Below are positions 23,601-35,139 of a DNA stretch of 64,000 nucleotides, in pieces. The stretch covers positions 8,905,001 through 8,969,000 of the forward strand of contig NC_071335.1 of assembly GCF_027744825.2 (NCBI RefSeq), given 5' to 3'. Position numbers and translations under genes: made by a program. The notes under the pieces are model-generated. The model did not search any database and was not told the origin of the DNA. It saw only the letters and a program-made list of their open reading frames with translations. Positions within the stretch are counted from its first letter, which is position 1. Each line of letters begins with the position of its first letter. This stretch comes from Synchiropus splendidus. Lineage: Eukaryota; Chordata; Actinopteri; Syngnathiformes; Callionymidae.

Positions 23601-26600
23601 CTTGAGAAACTGAAGCGTGAGCAGGATACCATGAGCTCATTGGAGGAGCGACTACAACAGATCCAAGAGGTGCAATCACAAAAACAAAAAACAACCTCCC
23701 ATTTAGAACGTCAAGCAGCACTTCAGTGGCTACCTCACGGGAATTGTGCTTACATCAAAGTTAGCCTGTGTTTTGTATCATTTAAAAAAAACTTTATTCA
23801 GGCATTAGCATGTAGAAGTAGAAAAATTGACTCCAAGTCTATCTTGCATAAACTTTTGATTCCTCTCATCCTCTCGTTTCTGCGAAATTTCAACTGTATG
23901 TTTTGAGGCAAAGATTCTTCAGTTAGTACCTAGTTGTTATCCAGTGGTCTTTGTGATTCACGGTCAGTGCATAATAGCTCAAGCACAGACATTGCCTGTT
24001 AACCAAGAGACAAATAGAAAACGCAAGTGAAGTTATCCCCTTGTTTTTACAGTATTTCTGTGCCAACGTTTTTGATAGCGTGGTGAATTTTTTTGCTCTA
24101 ATCCTCTAGGAGGAGGACAGGGAAGAAAGTGTCGACGTCACTGGCGATTATTCCATCCATCACCCCCTGCTTCCATCTGGCAACCAGTGTGAGGAAGACC
24201 CTCAAGCTATCCTGGATGAACATCTCTCCAGAGTCCTTAAGACCCCTGGTTGCCAGTCTCCTGGTGTGGTGCGACACTCGCCGCGTTCCCACTCCCCAGA
24301 CCGGACAGGTGCCTTGGTGTTCTCGGACGAGGGACCCCTCTTTGGTGTACATCCTGGTGCCTCCAAGGTCCTAGTGCCAAGTCTGCAGTCCACAAAGCAC
24401 ATCCACCACCACTACATCCACCATCACCATGCTGGGACCAAGACAAAGGAGCAGATTGAATCTGAAGCGGCTCAGCGGGTGCAGTGCCTGTGTCCTCCTG
24501 GGGGGTCTAAGTACTCGGATCTGACCTCTGTGTATGTTTACATTCAAAAATATGAATGCTTGTCATGCCCTTTTGATCAATGCTGACCTTTTTTCTTTAC
24601 CTTTCCAGTCGCTGTAGCTCATTGAGTAGGCGGTCGGTAAGACCTACAGAGAATGGTGTGTCTCCTCCTTGCCTTCCTCTTGATGCCACAGACCGCTCTC
24701 AGAATGTTTGGCAATGGATCCTAGAGAGCGAGCGGCAGGGCAAGCACAAACCACACAGGTAAAAAAATCAACCTACTTCTCAACATGATCCAGATCCGTC
24801 TTTTCATAATTTTTGTTTTGATTTTGATGTTTTTGCACAGCACTCAGGGTCTTAAGAAATCTAACCTTCTTGACTGCAAGACGTTATCTGGTCGGGCTCA
24901 TTCCCCTTGGGGTGGTGGGGGAATTGGCAATGGTGCTCATCTCCGCAGTCATCACCCAGGCCATCCTTTCATTCAGGACCCTGCTATGCCACCTCTGCCT
25001 CCACCCAACACGTTGGCACAGCTTGAGGAGGCTTGTCGGAGATTAGAGGAGGTGTCCAAACCTCCAAAACAAAGGTAAATAAGCTTTTGTACGAAACGAC
25101 ATTTTTTTTTTCGACTCTGTATTTATATCTCTATTTTTTCTTTCATATGTCCATGACAGGCATTCAGTGGCAGCAGGTCTTCAGAAACACAGGGGTCCAC
25201 CAGTTGCTGCCTTTTCCTCTGTAGGAAGCTCTCTCAACAGCCCTGGACTACAAGCTGAAGAGTAAGAATCCTTTGCAACATTTTTGATGTCAAAAAATAG
25301 GCAGGTTTGCTTTATTATATAATCTTTATTCATATTTTAAGTGTGCGCCAGACTGACCTATGATAGCTCGTCTGATCTTCCTAAAATCTGGCAAACCATC
25401 CATCTGTTGTGTCTCTGCTAATCAGTTATCCATGATCCATGATTTTGAGTTTTAATTCAATGGTAACTGGGTGAGATAGATAGATATTGATTGAGCGATC
25501 ATTCCCCCTCCGTATTTAAAGTAGGTTTGGGAGACATGAGTTCCAGACTCAGAGACTTTCTTCCCTTTAAAAAGGAATTTTGTGAGTCAGCATAGCTGCG
25601 TCTTTGAACTCCTCTTCTCTAGTTTTTTTAATCATTTTAAGATGAAACATGCTTTAATACAGAATCATAACTAACCACCCGTCTCTTAATGCGCACACAC
25701 CCAGATGCTCACCAGTGGACCCCAACAAAGATGTGTTGAGTAGCCCCTGGTAACTTGGGCTTATCGGCTCCTTTCATACAGTTGTTTGTTCAATGTCAAG
25801 AGCGTTTGATGTTTAACCACAGCCAGACTTAGTGTGAAGCTTTTTTTTTATTTTTAATTGGAGGGTGAGCCAGCTGTCTTCTGGCTACCTTTGCTTCTTT
25901 AGTTTCCTCTGTGGTATTTTCTGAGAATTATTTTTAAACCACCTTTTGTCCTGTGTTTTCAGTTCTAAAGAACTAGTGGTCACCTACTTCTTCTGTGGTG
26001 AGGAGATTCCCTATCGCAGCGTCATGAAGACCCACTGCCTCACTCTGGGACACTTTAAGGAACAGCTAAGCAAGAAAGGCAACTACAGGTGAATATCGAA
26101 GAGTTTCCTGGCTGTCATGTCTTGTAATCAAGTCCTGTGAAACGTATGCTGAAAGAGAAGCTGAGATTATCCAGCGAATTCAAAGCTTTCCGGGACAGGG
26201 GAAGGCGGGGGAGAGGGGTGTTCTGGAGGACATTTTTTTTTCTCACATCTGGTCCTGATTTTCATGGTAAGGCAGCTTTAATAAATGTGGCTTTGAAGCC
26301 TGAGCCATTTTATTTCGTGTATAAAGAGCATTTCAAATTCTTCCTCCACATTATTGCGTCAGGTATTAGTCTCCAGTGTTGTGAGCGGCTGACAGACGGT
26401 AACAGCACAGCTACCTCCAGCTGATCATCCGAATGCGATCATTGGATGTAAAGCCATGTTCACCTCGGTGATGGTGGCTTCCCATTTCTATGTGGATTAC
26501 ATTTTACTTATCAAAACAAAGTTTTACTGTCGTGACAACCGCTGAGAAGAGACAAAGCCTGCATGCCCATGACATCAGTGTCTGATCGCAGCCACATCTG

Positions 26601-28176
26601 CTTGTTAGGCAAGAAAGAGATGGGTCTGCAAACAAGTCAATGCACCCCTACGAACCAATAACTCTTTAGCGTGTGGGAGAGGATGGGGAGGAGGTGGTCT
26701 GGCTTCAATGGCCGCCGAATGTGTGGAGTTGGTTAATTTGATCATGGCAGCAGAACAGCAGAGAGCAGTACATTGCTGCACTGCCAGACAATATTGGTGC
26801 CAGATGTTGCACGCAAGAGAAAAAAAACCCTGCCACATAAAACATGTTGCAATGGAAAGACGTCTCTGCCTGCCCCGCTCTCTGAAACATAGAGTGATGA
26901 CTTTGAACTGTTGTGGAGTTAGAAAATCCAGATGATAAAAAAAGAATCTGCTTTGTTTTTAGTTTGTACAAACGAAGAGTCAAGACTGAATCATTCCCAG
27001 GCAGGCAATAATTTGAAGAGATACGGAAACGTTTTGTTTGTGAAGGAGCTCTTGACTAACCACCAACAGAATTTTTAATTGCTGAGTTGACTTTTCAGTT
27101 AGTTGTATACTGCTCTCTCTGAACGTTAGCTTCATCGAGTTAAGATAAGCCAAGCGAACCAGAAGATGACGATGCTCTCGAGCCAATTTAAGCATCACTC
27201 TCACAACTCTGTTTTAGAACCAACCTTTAGACAACCGACGGTGCTACATTCTTGTTAGAAACACGCCACAGCCAGCAGTAGGTTTATGTGGAATGTCGCT
27301 CATCAAGCCAAATGAAAGTTAATGTTAGCTGCTCCCCGCCTCACGTGATGTTTGAACGACTCCAAGCAGAAGGATTGCTCGTAAAACTCAGACCTTTTCG
27401 GTATTCTGGACACAGACGCGCACAGACAAAATGAGGCATTTTTCCATTACAAAGCTTATCATTAAATCCCCTCCTGCTGATCTTTTCCTGGGATGGAGGT
27501 TGCGCAGGAATGATTAGGAGCACTGCACAGTCACTGCCAGCGAGCGAACCCGGGGAGTTATCGCTGCTTGAGAGAAGAAGAGTGGGTTAGTGAGCTGACC
27601 CGTGACCTACAGGAGACTGTTTGAGTAGTCGCCCACCTCCCAGGGTGTAGAGCCCCTCAGGCTCGGCCTGCGTCCAGCTTTTCACGCCCACTCACTGATT
27701 CCACCACGCTCCTCTGACCTGCTCTTCTTTTTCTTCACTGCTGATTGCAAAGCATTCTTAATGTGTGCACAAGCAAAGGCAGCGAGCAGACTCTCAGGCA
27801 CCTGGAATGTTAACCTCTATGATAGGAAGAGCCGTCATTGACAGCCATCACAAATGGCAGCTTGGAGGATGCAGATGCAGGATCTATTCAGTGGACAAGA
27901 GTCAAGATGATGAAGTTGGAATACTCTCAGAAGCTGTCTCAGCTGGCTTCATTTTGCAGAGAGTTCATTCAATATGTATTCACCAGATATTCACCAGGAT
28001 GCTGCTTAGTGTTTTGATGACTAATTCCTGCCTTCTGTCTGCCCTTCAGGTACTACTTCAAGAAGGCCAGTGACGAGTTTGAGTGTGGCGCTGTATTTGA
28101 GGAAGTGTGGGAGGACACCAGCGTGCTGCCCATGTACGAGGGAAAAGTCCTTGGCAAAGTGGAGAGAATGGACTGA
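16843..28176 (+). CDS. axin2: axin-2 (conductin), Wnt destruction-complex scaffold; ten coding exons
   Basis: Exons 16843-17678, 19241-19381, 21881-21983, 23529-23669, 24110-24531, 24609-24758, 24841-25074, 25160-25261, 25963-26088 and 28050-28176 join with GT-AG introns into 793 codons plus TGA; human AXIN2 has about 843. Visible in order: tankyrase-binding segment [13 protein letters not shown] (about residues 14-26), RGS domain (about 88-207, containing [12 protein letters not shown]), the stretch [15 protein letters not shown] (about 300-313), GSK3-binding helix around [16 protein letters not shown] (373-388), beta-catenin-binding helix [18 protein letters not shown] (441-458), His-rich [11 protein letters not shown] (504-514), [12 protein letters not shown] (580-591) and DIX domain (about 711-793, ending KVERMD). 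Known role: cytoplasmic scaffold that joins APC, GSK3, CK1 and beta-catenin, drives beta-catenin destruction and polymerises through DIX with Dishevelled. The SMSMTDSSV stretch, the KTPGCQSP form and the HHHYIHHHH block favour axin2 over axin1. The ATG at 16843 has a good context (gagccATGa), and an in-frame TGA at 16774 closes the frame upstream. Confidence 0.96.
17838..17846 (-). promoter_or_regulatory. consensus TCF/LEF site in axin2 intron
   Basis: GATCAAAGG on the + strand is CCTTTGATC in reverse, a perfect SCTTTGATS match. It lies 160 bp into the first intron after the ATG exon. Weaker CTTTGWW-type matches follow at 18006, 18044 (reverse), 18292 (reverse) and 19189. Confidence 0.45.
18501..18531. 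repeat. (GATA)n microsatellite
   Basis: Consecutive AGAT/GATA units with one interruption, inside an axin2 intron. Confidence 0.9.
19241..19381 (+). CDS. axin2: axin2 coding exon 2
   Basis: This exon is 141 nt, with phase 2 at both ends, acceptor gctgtgtag| and donor GT|GTAAGT. It encodes about residues 279-326, including the conserved [19 protein letters not shown] and SMSMTDSSV blocks. The Ser-rich region links the RGS domain to the GSK3-binding region. Confidence 0.94.
19382..21880 (+). other. axin2 intron after coding exon 2
   Basis: A GT-AG intron of 2.5 kb ending in a long T-rich tract. Short ORFs on both strands show no family resemblance. Confidence 0.85.
21881..21983 (+). CDS. axin2: axin2 coding exon 3
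   Basis: This exon is 103 nt. A long T-rich tract and the acceptor ttctttag| precede it, and the donor is CCT|GTAAGT, ending in phase 0. It encodes [20 protein letters not shown] followed by [14 protein letters not shown], which is conserved axin sequence just before the GSK3-binding region. Confidence 0.94.
21984..23528 (+). other. axin2 intron after coding exon 3
   Basis: A GT-AG intron of 1.5 kb with long pyrimidine runs (22470-22580 and 22900-23100), a GC-rich block at 22605-22680 and a cassette-exon candidate at 23313-23378. Confidence 0.8.
23313..23378 (+). other. candidate cassette exon of axin2 (22 codons, phase 0)
   Basis: A pyrimidine-rich acceptor (cttgcccgccag|) and a donor (GGCTCAG|GTTAGC) enclose 66 nt that are open in the frame of the flanking phase-0 exons. 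The encoded peptide is [20 protein letters not shown] then AQ. Known axins have no residues here, so it could be an alternative exon or chance. Confidence 0.25.
23529..23669 (+). CDS. axin2: axin2 coding exon 4 (GSK3-binding helix)
   Basis: This exon is 141 nt and phase 0 at both ends, encoding residues 361-407 ([20 protein letters not shown] and on to [10 protein letters not shown]). It carries the amphipathic GSK3-docking helix. The acceptor gtttgcag| is good. The donor GAG|GTGCAA is weak (no G at +5), but the boundary matches the family and keeps the phase. Confidence 0.92.
24110..24531 (+). CDS. axin2: axin2 coding exon 5 (beta-catenin-binding helix, His-rich stretch)
   Basis: This exon is 422 nt, starts in phase 0 after atcctctag| and ends in phase 2 at GT|GTATGT. 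It encodes residues 408-548: an acidic start (EEDREE), the beta-catenin-binding helix [28 protein letters not shown], the His-rich [12 protein letters not shown], then [20 protein letters not shown]. The C-terminal end diverges from mammalian axin2. Confidence 0.94.
24609..24758 (+). CDS. axin2: axin2 coding exon 6
   Basis: This exon is 150 nt, phase 2 at both ends, with acceptor ctttccag| and donor CACAG|GTAAAA. It encodes residues 548-598 with the conserved [16 protein letters not shown] block. The stretch before that block is Ser/Arg/Pro-rich and poorly conserved. The intron before it is only 77 nt. Confidence 0.92.
24841..25074 (+). CDS. axin2: axin2 coding exon 7
   Basis: This exon is 234 nt, phase 2 at both ends, with acceptor tttgcacag| and donor CAAAG|GTAAAT. 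It encodes residues 598-676, ending with the highly conserved [20 protein letters not shown] and [14 protein letters not shown] segment. A Gly-rich run ([13 protein letters not shown]) sits in the middle. Confidence 0.93.
25160..25261 (+). CDS. axin2: axin2 coding exon 8
   Basis: This exon is 102 nt, phase 2 at both ends, with acceptor catgacag| and donor GAAGA|GTAAGA. It encodes about residues 676-710 ([20 protein letters not shown] and on), a low-conservation linker before the DIX domain. It is identified mainly by position, splice signals and phase. Confidence 0.88.
25262..25962 (+). other. axin2 intron after coding exon 8
   Basis: A GT-AG intron of 0.7 kb. Nothing coding or repetitive was recognised beyond T-rich runs. 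Confidence 0.85.
25963..26088 (+). CDS. axin2: axin2 coding exon 9 (first half of DIX domain)
   Basis: This exon is 126 nt, phase 2 at both ends, with acceptor gtgttttcag| and donor CTACAG|GTGAAT. It encodes [20 protein letters not shown] and [16 protein letters not shown], the N-terminal half of the DIX head-to-tail polymerisation domain. Confidence 0.95.
26089..28049 (+). other. axin2 intron splitting the DIX domain
   Basis: A GT-AG intron of 2.0 kb between the two DIX exons. Short ORFs on both strands look like noise. Confidence 0.85.
28050..28176 (+). CDS. axin2: axin2 terminal coding exon 10 (second half of DIX domain)
   Basis: The coding part is 127 nt after acceptor tgcccttcag|. It encodes [20 protein letters not shown], then [20 protein letters not shown], then MD and TGA at 28174. 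This is the canonical C-terminus of axin proteins. Confidence 0.95.
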
Positions 28177-29675
28177 ACGCCATTTTGTCACGAACGCAAC
28201 CAATGCCCTTTCATGCCCGACCAAAAGCTACATTGTCCCCAATACAAGAGACTCTTTATTGAAAAATGAATTCTGGACACTTTGTTTGTTTTATTTTTGT
28301 TTTGTTTTGTTTTGTTTTTTAAGCATTTCGTAATATTAAGCTAAACAGAGTTAATATATCCAGCACAAGAGGAGTGATTGAAGGAAGACGAGCCAATGAA
28401 GTAAGCAGAAACCAGAGGAGGCACTGGCCCTCCCTGACACTGTCAACCAATCAGCCTTAGAAACACAAGGGAACAGAGACTTTGGGGTTGGTGCTGATTG
28501 GAAGCCAGTCGGGGGTAAGACCCGCCCAACGTCTTGAATATAACCACTGAAGTTGTAGACTGTTGTGACGTGCGAGAACAGCAGAGGTGCTGACTGAGCT
28601 CTTCAGGCACAACTGTACGTGTGCATATACATACATGACTATGTATATATACATGTATTTTATCTAGTAGATGCTTGTTGTTATGAGGTGAACGTTTTTA
28701 TTAAGTATTTATTGAAATAACCCTTTCTCTTTTTAGCCCCTCCAACCTCTGTCCTTCCTGACTCCAGCCAATGGGCAAGCTGCTTTGAATGTTGGGAGAA
28801 CTTCAATAGAATAGACTGAGACACTAGACTAGAACCTCCCACAGCCTTGTAGCCCTGTCTGAACCAAAATAACGACCATTTAGTTTGTCCCACTCTCCCT
28901 AATGGTCAATTCCAGTCTTATATGCTGCTGATAGTTTTTAATATTTACTTGGTCACACTAATGTTTTCGTCTTTTTTTTTGTTAGTCCCTTCTCTCCGTC
29001 TGGCGACAGAGCTCAATCTTTTTTGTTGTGCCTTTGTTTGCAAACCAGGCATTGCACAGGGGGTGGGGGGGGTTTCAAACAGCTCCACGCAGAGGAGACC
29101 TGCAGCACAGGCTGTACCATCTAATAATGGCAGTGTTTACAGCCCGCACACCAAAATAACTTGCTCTAACAAGAAACATTTTGGGTCACAGAAAAGGACT
29201 TCTGGAAGAAGTCCGCTCACGTGTTAGACAGGAACATGAGCACTACGGCTCCCGAGTTGTTTGAATGTTGCCACAGCGATACGCTCTATCACATAGCTCC
29301 TGTATACATTGTAATTATGCATTCTGATGAACTGACACACACACACACACTCGCTGGTGTTTTATGAGTACACCTGTGCCTATATGGATGCCATACCATG
29401 TGCTACCCTGTTTCAGGGTTTTAATATATATCCCTTGGTTTTTAAAAGGGTTTTGTGTTTGAAAAGATATTTTTATGCTTTTAATAATATCCAGTAATCG
29501 TGTGTTTTATTTGTTTCCACGTTGTTTTTACACCCCCCGTTGTTTTATTTTATTCTATCTAAACTGTAAATTATACATTATATAAAGAGTTTCATTTAAA
29601 GATTTACATGGACCTATAATTATTGTAATTATTGAGAGATGTAGCCTTTATTAAAGTTTTATATTTTTCAAATGA
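28177..29675 (+). other. axin2: axin2 3' UTR
   Basis: AT-rich sequence follows the TGA up to an ATTAAA signal at 29650. It includes a GTTTT repeat near 28290-28320, a short CA repeat at 29336-29350 and several AT-rich stretches. The 3' end is inferred from the poly(A) signal and the TG-rich sequence after it. Confidence 0.65.
29650..29655 (+). terminator. axin2 polyadenylation signal (ATTAAA)
   Basis: ATTAAA followed within 40 nt by TG-rich sequence (gaatgtgcttg). A second ATTAAA lies at 29727-29732 and could be an alternative. Confidence 0.5.
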
Positions 29676-29759
29676 ATGTGCTTGACTTCTTGCTGCTCTT
29701 TATCACCTCGTCCTGACTTGTTTTTCATTAAACTCTTAACATGGACTTCCTTATGTCAC

Positions 29760-30950
29760 ATACATGCGGAAATAAGCAGAAGACGGTGAATAATGTTAAA
29801 CAACAAAACTACATAAGTGATGCGTGAAGCTTGTATTGTCCCAGAACAAGTGTTAAAGAGTCACAACATCATCATACATCATCTACAAAGTTGGTCCTGC
29901 TGAATGAGAACTAAAAAATAGATCTGAATTCAAACTCAGCACCTTATAGAATACGTGCCTCGATGACTCCAGTCAGCTCCTGTCAATGCATCCATGAGGT
30001 GCCACAGTACAGAAGATCTTCAGAATCACAGATGAGATTCTAAGCCGTGGCATGGCGGCTACATGTGGTAATCGTGCCAGTGAGAAGTGGGTGAAGCAAC
30101 CTAAAAGAATGAGGTACAAGTGGCAACCATAGGCATCGTCGGTACTCATCATGATCATTTTGCTGCTGTGCAGGAACCTTCCGGCTCAAACGGGTTCTGA
30201 AACCCACTTCAATGACCACGGTTTTCAAATGTAAAGAAACAGGAATGTCCCTTCACAGCAGTGCACACAGAAGCAGCAGTGTCAAAACTTGTCCCAAGAC
30301 TCACTTTGTTTGTATCCACACAAATGATATATTTGGTTCTGTAACATCCGGCTCATCTTCATGTCTATTTTTATGTGATCATTCATTGTAATGGAGCTGA
30401 CAGAAGCTGTCAAACCCTTCATCCCCTGCTTCCAGAACGGCCCTTTGACCCAGTTGTGACGACCGTGCATCGCTCCCGTCTGCATCACAATGTTGTTTAT
30501 GGCGGTACCGGAAAACTACATTTTTTGTATTCCCGTATTTTGTAGTGGCGATGATGATGAACATGTGAAATGATGAACTCTTGCTCCTGTCAGGAAAAAT
30601 TATTTACGTAATATACGAATTGTTGCATGAATATCCATATTTCTACCAGCTTAGAAGACCCAAATTTCATGTCAGAAATGATTTACAAATATTGCACTTG
30701 AAACCTCTGGCAAATAAATTGAACTGAGCAGAATTTGTTTTGAAAATACACAAGTAAGGACATGGTTGTATTTTTATATTTTTAGGTCAAACGGCGATGT
30801 TGTTAACCAGAAAAATGTGTGAGTGTATAGTGGAACTGATCCAGGAATACAGACACTGTGTTTGTGCTACTTGTTTTAAACCGACGCTCCATGTTGGCAT
30901 CTAGCAAACAGCACGATTGATGGTGTGGCAGAAATTGGGAGTAACATGAT
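29760..30950. other. intergenic downstream of axin2, no gene recognised
   Basis: Only short ORFs on both strands, none resembling a family. Confidence 0.55.
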
Positions 30951-30951
30951 T

Positions 30952-31285
<334 letters not shown>

Positions 31286-31289
31286 AACA

Positions 31290-32225
31290 AAACCTTCTCA
31301 ACTGAGTCAAAGGGCGAGTCCTTGAATCCAGTGTGCAACACTTTTAGTTTCAAGTCAAAGTGCTAGTCAAAAGTGAGGCCTGGGGACAGATGGAATTCAG
31401 TTGTGACTGGTTTATATTATGACCTGCAGATAGAGAGACATAGTCTTGTCTAAATCTGGTTCTGGTTCTGGTTCAGTTTTCCAGGTGAAATTCCAATTGA
31501 TGTCTAGTAAAGCACGTCAAATGAGCATGCAGGTGAACACCTCTTGTTGAACTTTGGTCAACAGTGTATGTATGCTGAGAAAAAAAGGTTTTCGTTTTAG
31601 AATTTCAAAAACATAAAATTCTTCAGATGAAATGAGAGGTTTCAGTTTGGCTAAACAAATCACAATACTTCTGGACAGAGATAAGGCGTGGTGTAAATGC
31701 GAGCGCGTAGAGAGAAACCTTGGGAAGCCAGCAGTCGTTTGAAGCATGACAGTCTCTTAGTGGTTTTATGTGTGAATTCTTTCTTCTGCTCTTAAAATGG
31801 AGGCATTAAGCATGGAAATGAGGGCACGGGCTAATTGCTCCTATTAAAGCACAATAAGGACCGGCGCAACTCTCTTGACAGTCAACACAAACATTCATGA
31901 AGCACCCTGCGCAGAGCCCAGCCATGTTTGCCTCAATTATCTGCTTTTATTTCAGTGCTGGGCAAACAAGCGTTTAATACCAGAAAATAATGCAGTGGCT
32001 GGGGAGCGTGACCGTGTCTGCACACTCACACACTCTTCTCTGGGAGGTTGCTGCCAAACACCTGCACTCACTATTGACAAGCTTTGAGCTTCACAACAAA
32101 TGACGTTGACACTCGCTGCACCTCGAATTGACATTAAACCTGTAGGACACTGAGTGACTTCTGCCAAAGCTGAAGACAACATATTTACAATGAAGTTGAT
32201 GAATTTTTTGGAAGTATAAAAAGTA
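31290..32225. other. intergenic, no gene recognised
   Basis: Short ORFs only; no recognisable repeat or coding family. Confidence 0.55.
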
Positions 32226-32810
32226 GTGGTGGGACTTTAGTGAGTTAGTTACAATTAATTAATGACATCATCACGATAAATTAATGACAACAAAAAAAAA
32301 ATCATAATTTAATTTAACAACACGGAACCTTGTACTTTGTAAGTAACCTTTGAGTTCCTGGTCCACTGATCTCACTGATGCACAAGACACGTCACACCTA
32401 GGATGAGAACAACAACAACAAACATGGAGGAATCCCTGAACAAAAGCAAACAAAAACAGTCTGTTTGCTTTTGTTCAGGGATGTTTTTCACTACACAATG
32501 ACCAGTTTCCACTACTCTGAATGTATTTAAAATATTTATAAAACTGAAATTCTTATACAAATATTTTCACGACATTAAAAGAGCTTTCTTTGAAATAAGG
32601 TGATATAAAAAGTTGATTTATTGTGCTATGGCCAAACTGATGCAAAATATTGTTTATTGTTGTTTAAATGTACGTATGGGTCCATCATTTGATTCAGTAA
32701 CGTACCAAATTCATTCAAATTGAAAAATGTGGCTTTTTGTGGCAAATATTCTTATACCATTAAACTGCGATCAATTGAGATTAATTCATCACACATTCTC
32801 TAATTATGCA
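32226..32810. mobile_element. hAT-like non-autonomous DNA element
   Basis: The left end TGGTGGGACTTTAGTGAGTT is followed by AATTAATTAATGACATCA. The right end has GATCAATTGAGATTAATTCA and TCTCTAATTA. These are decayed forms of the GTTAATTACGATTAATTA-type ends seen in fish hAT-like elements. A 21-bp perfect inverted repeat lies inside. Confidence 0.45.
32432..32482. repeat. perfect 21-bp inverted repeat with 9-nt loop
   Basis: The arm 32432-32452 (begins ATCCCTGAACAAAAGC) is exactly reverse-complementary to 32462-32482 (ends TTTTGTTCAGGGAT). The transcript would fold into a clean hairpin. Confidence 0.95.
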
Positions 32811-34599
32811 AAGTTAGTTGGAGCGTTCCTGATGAGGCTTGAGGCTCAGTCATCTCTAACACCATGAAGAGTGGTGAGACAGAATTTCAACCACAAAGCG
32901 GAATCTCTGCAGCCTGAGAAAGGGATAGAGCATCCGTGGCTGACATTCCAAAATGGCTGGCTCCAGACAAATGTCAAGACACTTGCATTAATAATTATTC
33001 TAATGTACCCAAAACATGTTCACAATTGACCTTTTCTCTTGATCTTCGTACTTGTAATTTTATATAAAAAAAAACACAGAAAAATGTTAATAATTTATGA
33101 AATGATTTATCAATAATATTATTATGCATCATTTTGTCTTCAAGCAATGTTGAATGAACAATGACATGATGCATTTTGTGTCTGTGGTTTTATTACCGTG
33201 AACATGTCTTGTGCTTAATAAGTCGAGTAGTCTGGCTTCAGCTCGTCACGTGACATGCGTACATATTTACATTCAGAAATCACCACGTGATAAACAAGCA
33301 CCGTGACACTTTCCTTGAAATACACTGGATTTGTTATTCACTCATGAAACTGCCACTCAGTGATTGGAGGAGGTACAAAAAGCATGGCGAGAACTTTACT
33401 CTATTCACGTCTGACTGGTCTTTATGTGTTTTATCATTCATTTTATGGAGTGCTCCGCACCATCTTGAGCCTATCAACACATCATTTAGTAATAACAACA
33501 AATCCCATCAGATCCCATCACTTCCGACACAAACCGTCCCCACCTTACGCTTTCTCTACTTTTCCATCTGGAAAATGCTTTGTATTTCTCCCAAGTGGAG
33601 ATGTTGAGGGCTGCATTCCCAGTCCTGCACATCAGCCCTCTTTCTCCATCCTCGCAGCGTCTTCTCGGTGAGTTCCTGTAGCGTTCCAGACTCTGCGTAC
33701 TTGCTGGTTGCACGGTGACGTGTTCAGATGCTGATAACGCATCAAAGGAAATGTTGATTTCTAAGGAAGCAGCTTTTTTTCCCCGTTTGATGCCTTTTCC
33801 TGCGTGTCCCACATGTCCCATGCAAACAGCGTTCATTTCTTATGGCATTGTGGTAACTGGCATGACAAGGTTGGGACTGTCGTCCACATGGCTGCGTGAG
33901 GCTGCTGTAAAGTGGCACCCGAGGCTCCCCGGGCTCCACTGGTGAGTGAGGTACGCCGACTTCTGCTGCTTATTGTGCGGCTGAAGCCTTTGTAGATCTG
34001 CAGTGGGCCCATCTCTAATCGCCGTCTCATCCACTTGCTGCGACTTGCTTTGCATGTTTAATTGCCAGGTACAATCTCTCTGTTGACAATCCGTTTAATT
34101 ATTTGATTGTACAGTAACCGTAAAGAGCCAGAGCAGAGGGATAAAACGGGGAGAGATAGAGCGGCAGGCGGCAGAGAAAGAAAGAGGTCTGTTGCCAGAA
34201 TAGACATCAAAGCTGCGCCTTGATGTTGATGTTGAATGGGCGTTAATGGTTTCTGAAGGCAAGAGATTGTACGAAGGAAAAAAGAGACAGAAAAATAAGT
34301 CTGCTTTTTTTTTTTCCATGACAATCCAGGCAGCAATCGGAGCAGCGCAAGAACGTTTAAGCCTGGAGCCAGAGAGTTAAAAGTCCGGGTTCATTATTCT
34401 ATTTTTGTCATGACCCTAGCAACCTGCAATTGTGAAGCCCTTTTTTTCATGAGCGAGAGATTCAGATTAAGGTATTTATGAAATCACTAAGAGGCTTCAA
34501 GGTCACCTCTGGAATGGACTCGAATAGAGTGGAAGTTGGGTTCTCATTCATATGAACTGCTTTTATTTTGATTTTATTTTGGCTCCACACTTCCCTTTC
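32811..34599. other. intergenic, no gene recognised
   Basis: ORFs overlap on both strands at 33287-33945 without family resemblance. Confidence 0.55.
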
Positions 34600-35055
34600 C
34601 TCTCTTCTGTTTCCAAGGTCCACGAATGTTGCCCAGCTGGGACCAATCTGCAGTCAGCTCCCAGGCTTGTGTGCCAGGTCCTCTGGATTTCTCCACAGGT
34701 CTCCATGCATCTCCTTGCATTGTGCATTCTCCACAGTGTTTTTGTGCTTTTTCCCCTGGTCACTTTGTGTTTCAGTTTTTGATGCGGACAGTGTACCGTG
34801 ACATTGTGTCTTAGTTGGGTGCTTCCACATCTTCAACTCCCATGGTTCTGTTCTCTCCTGGTGGACGCTTGGGTTGTGGACTTCGGTTTTCTGATATTTT
34901 TGAATTCCTAGTGGTTTGAATTGTGATTCTGCATTTTGGACTTTCGTATTAAATTGTTGAACCTTGAGTTGCGTTGCCCTGTTTGTTCTTTCAACATCTG
35001 CATTTGGACTCTGATGTCTCGAACAGATTCTTGGTTTGTGCCAAGAATAGATACT
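34600..35055 (+). mobile_element. LTR-like dispersed element, partial
   Basis: It contains GTATTAAATTGTTGAACC followed by TTGAGTTGCGTTGCCCTG, the same layout as the reverse strand of 14194-14826 and as 50637-50915. No coding capacity. Confidence 0.4.
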
Positions 35056-35139
35056 TTCCTGCAAAATACAGCAAAGGACGTCCCCAAAATGAAATTTAAT
35101 CAGGGTTTCTTTACACAGACTCAGAATGTAGTTAAAATG

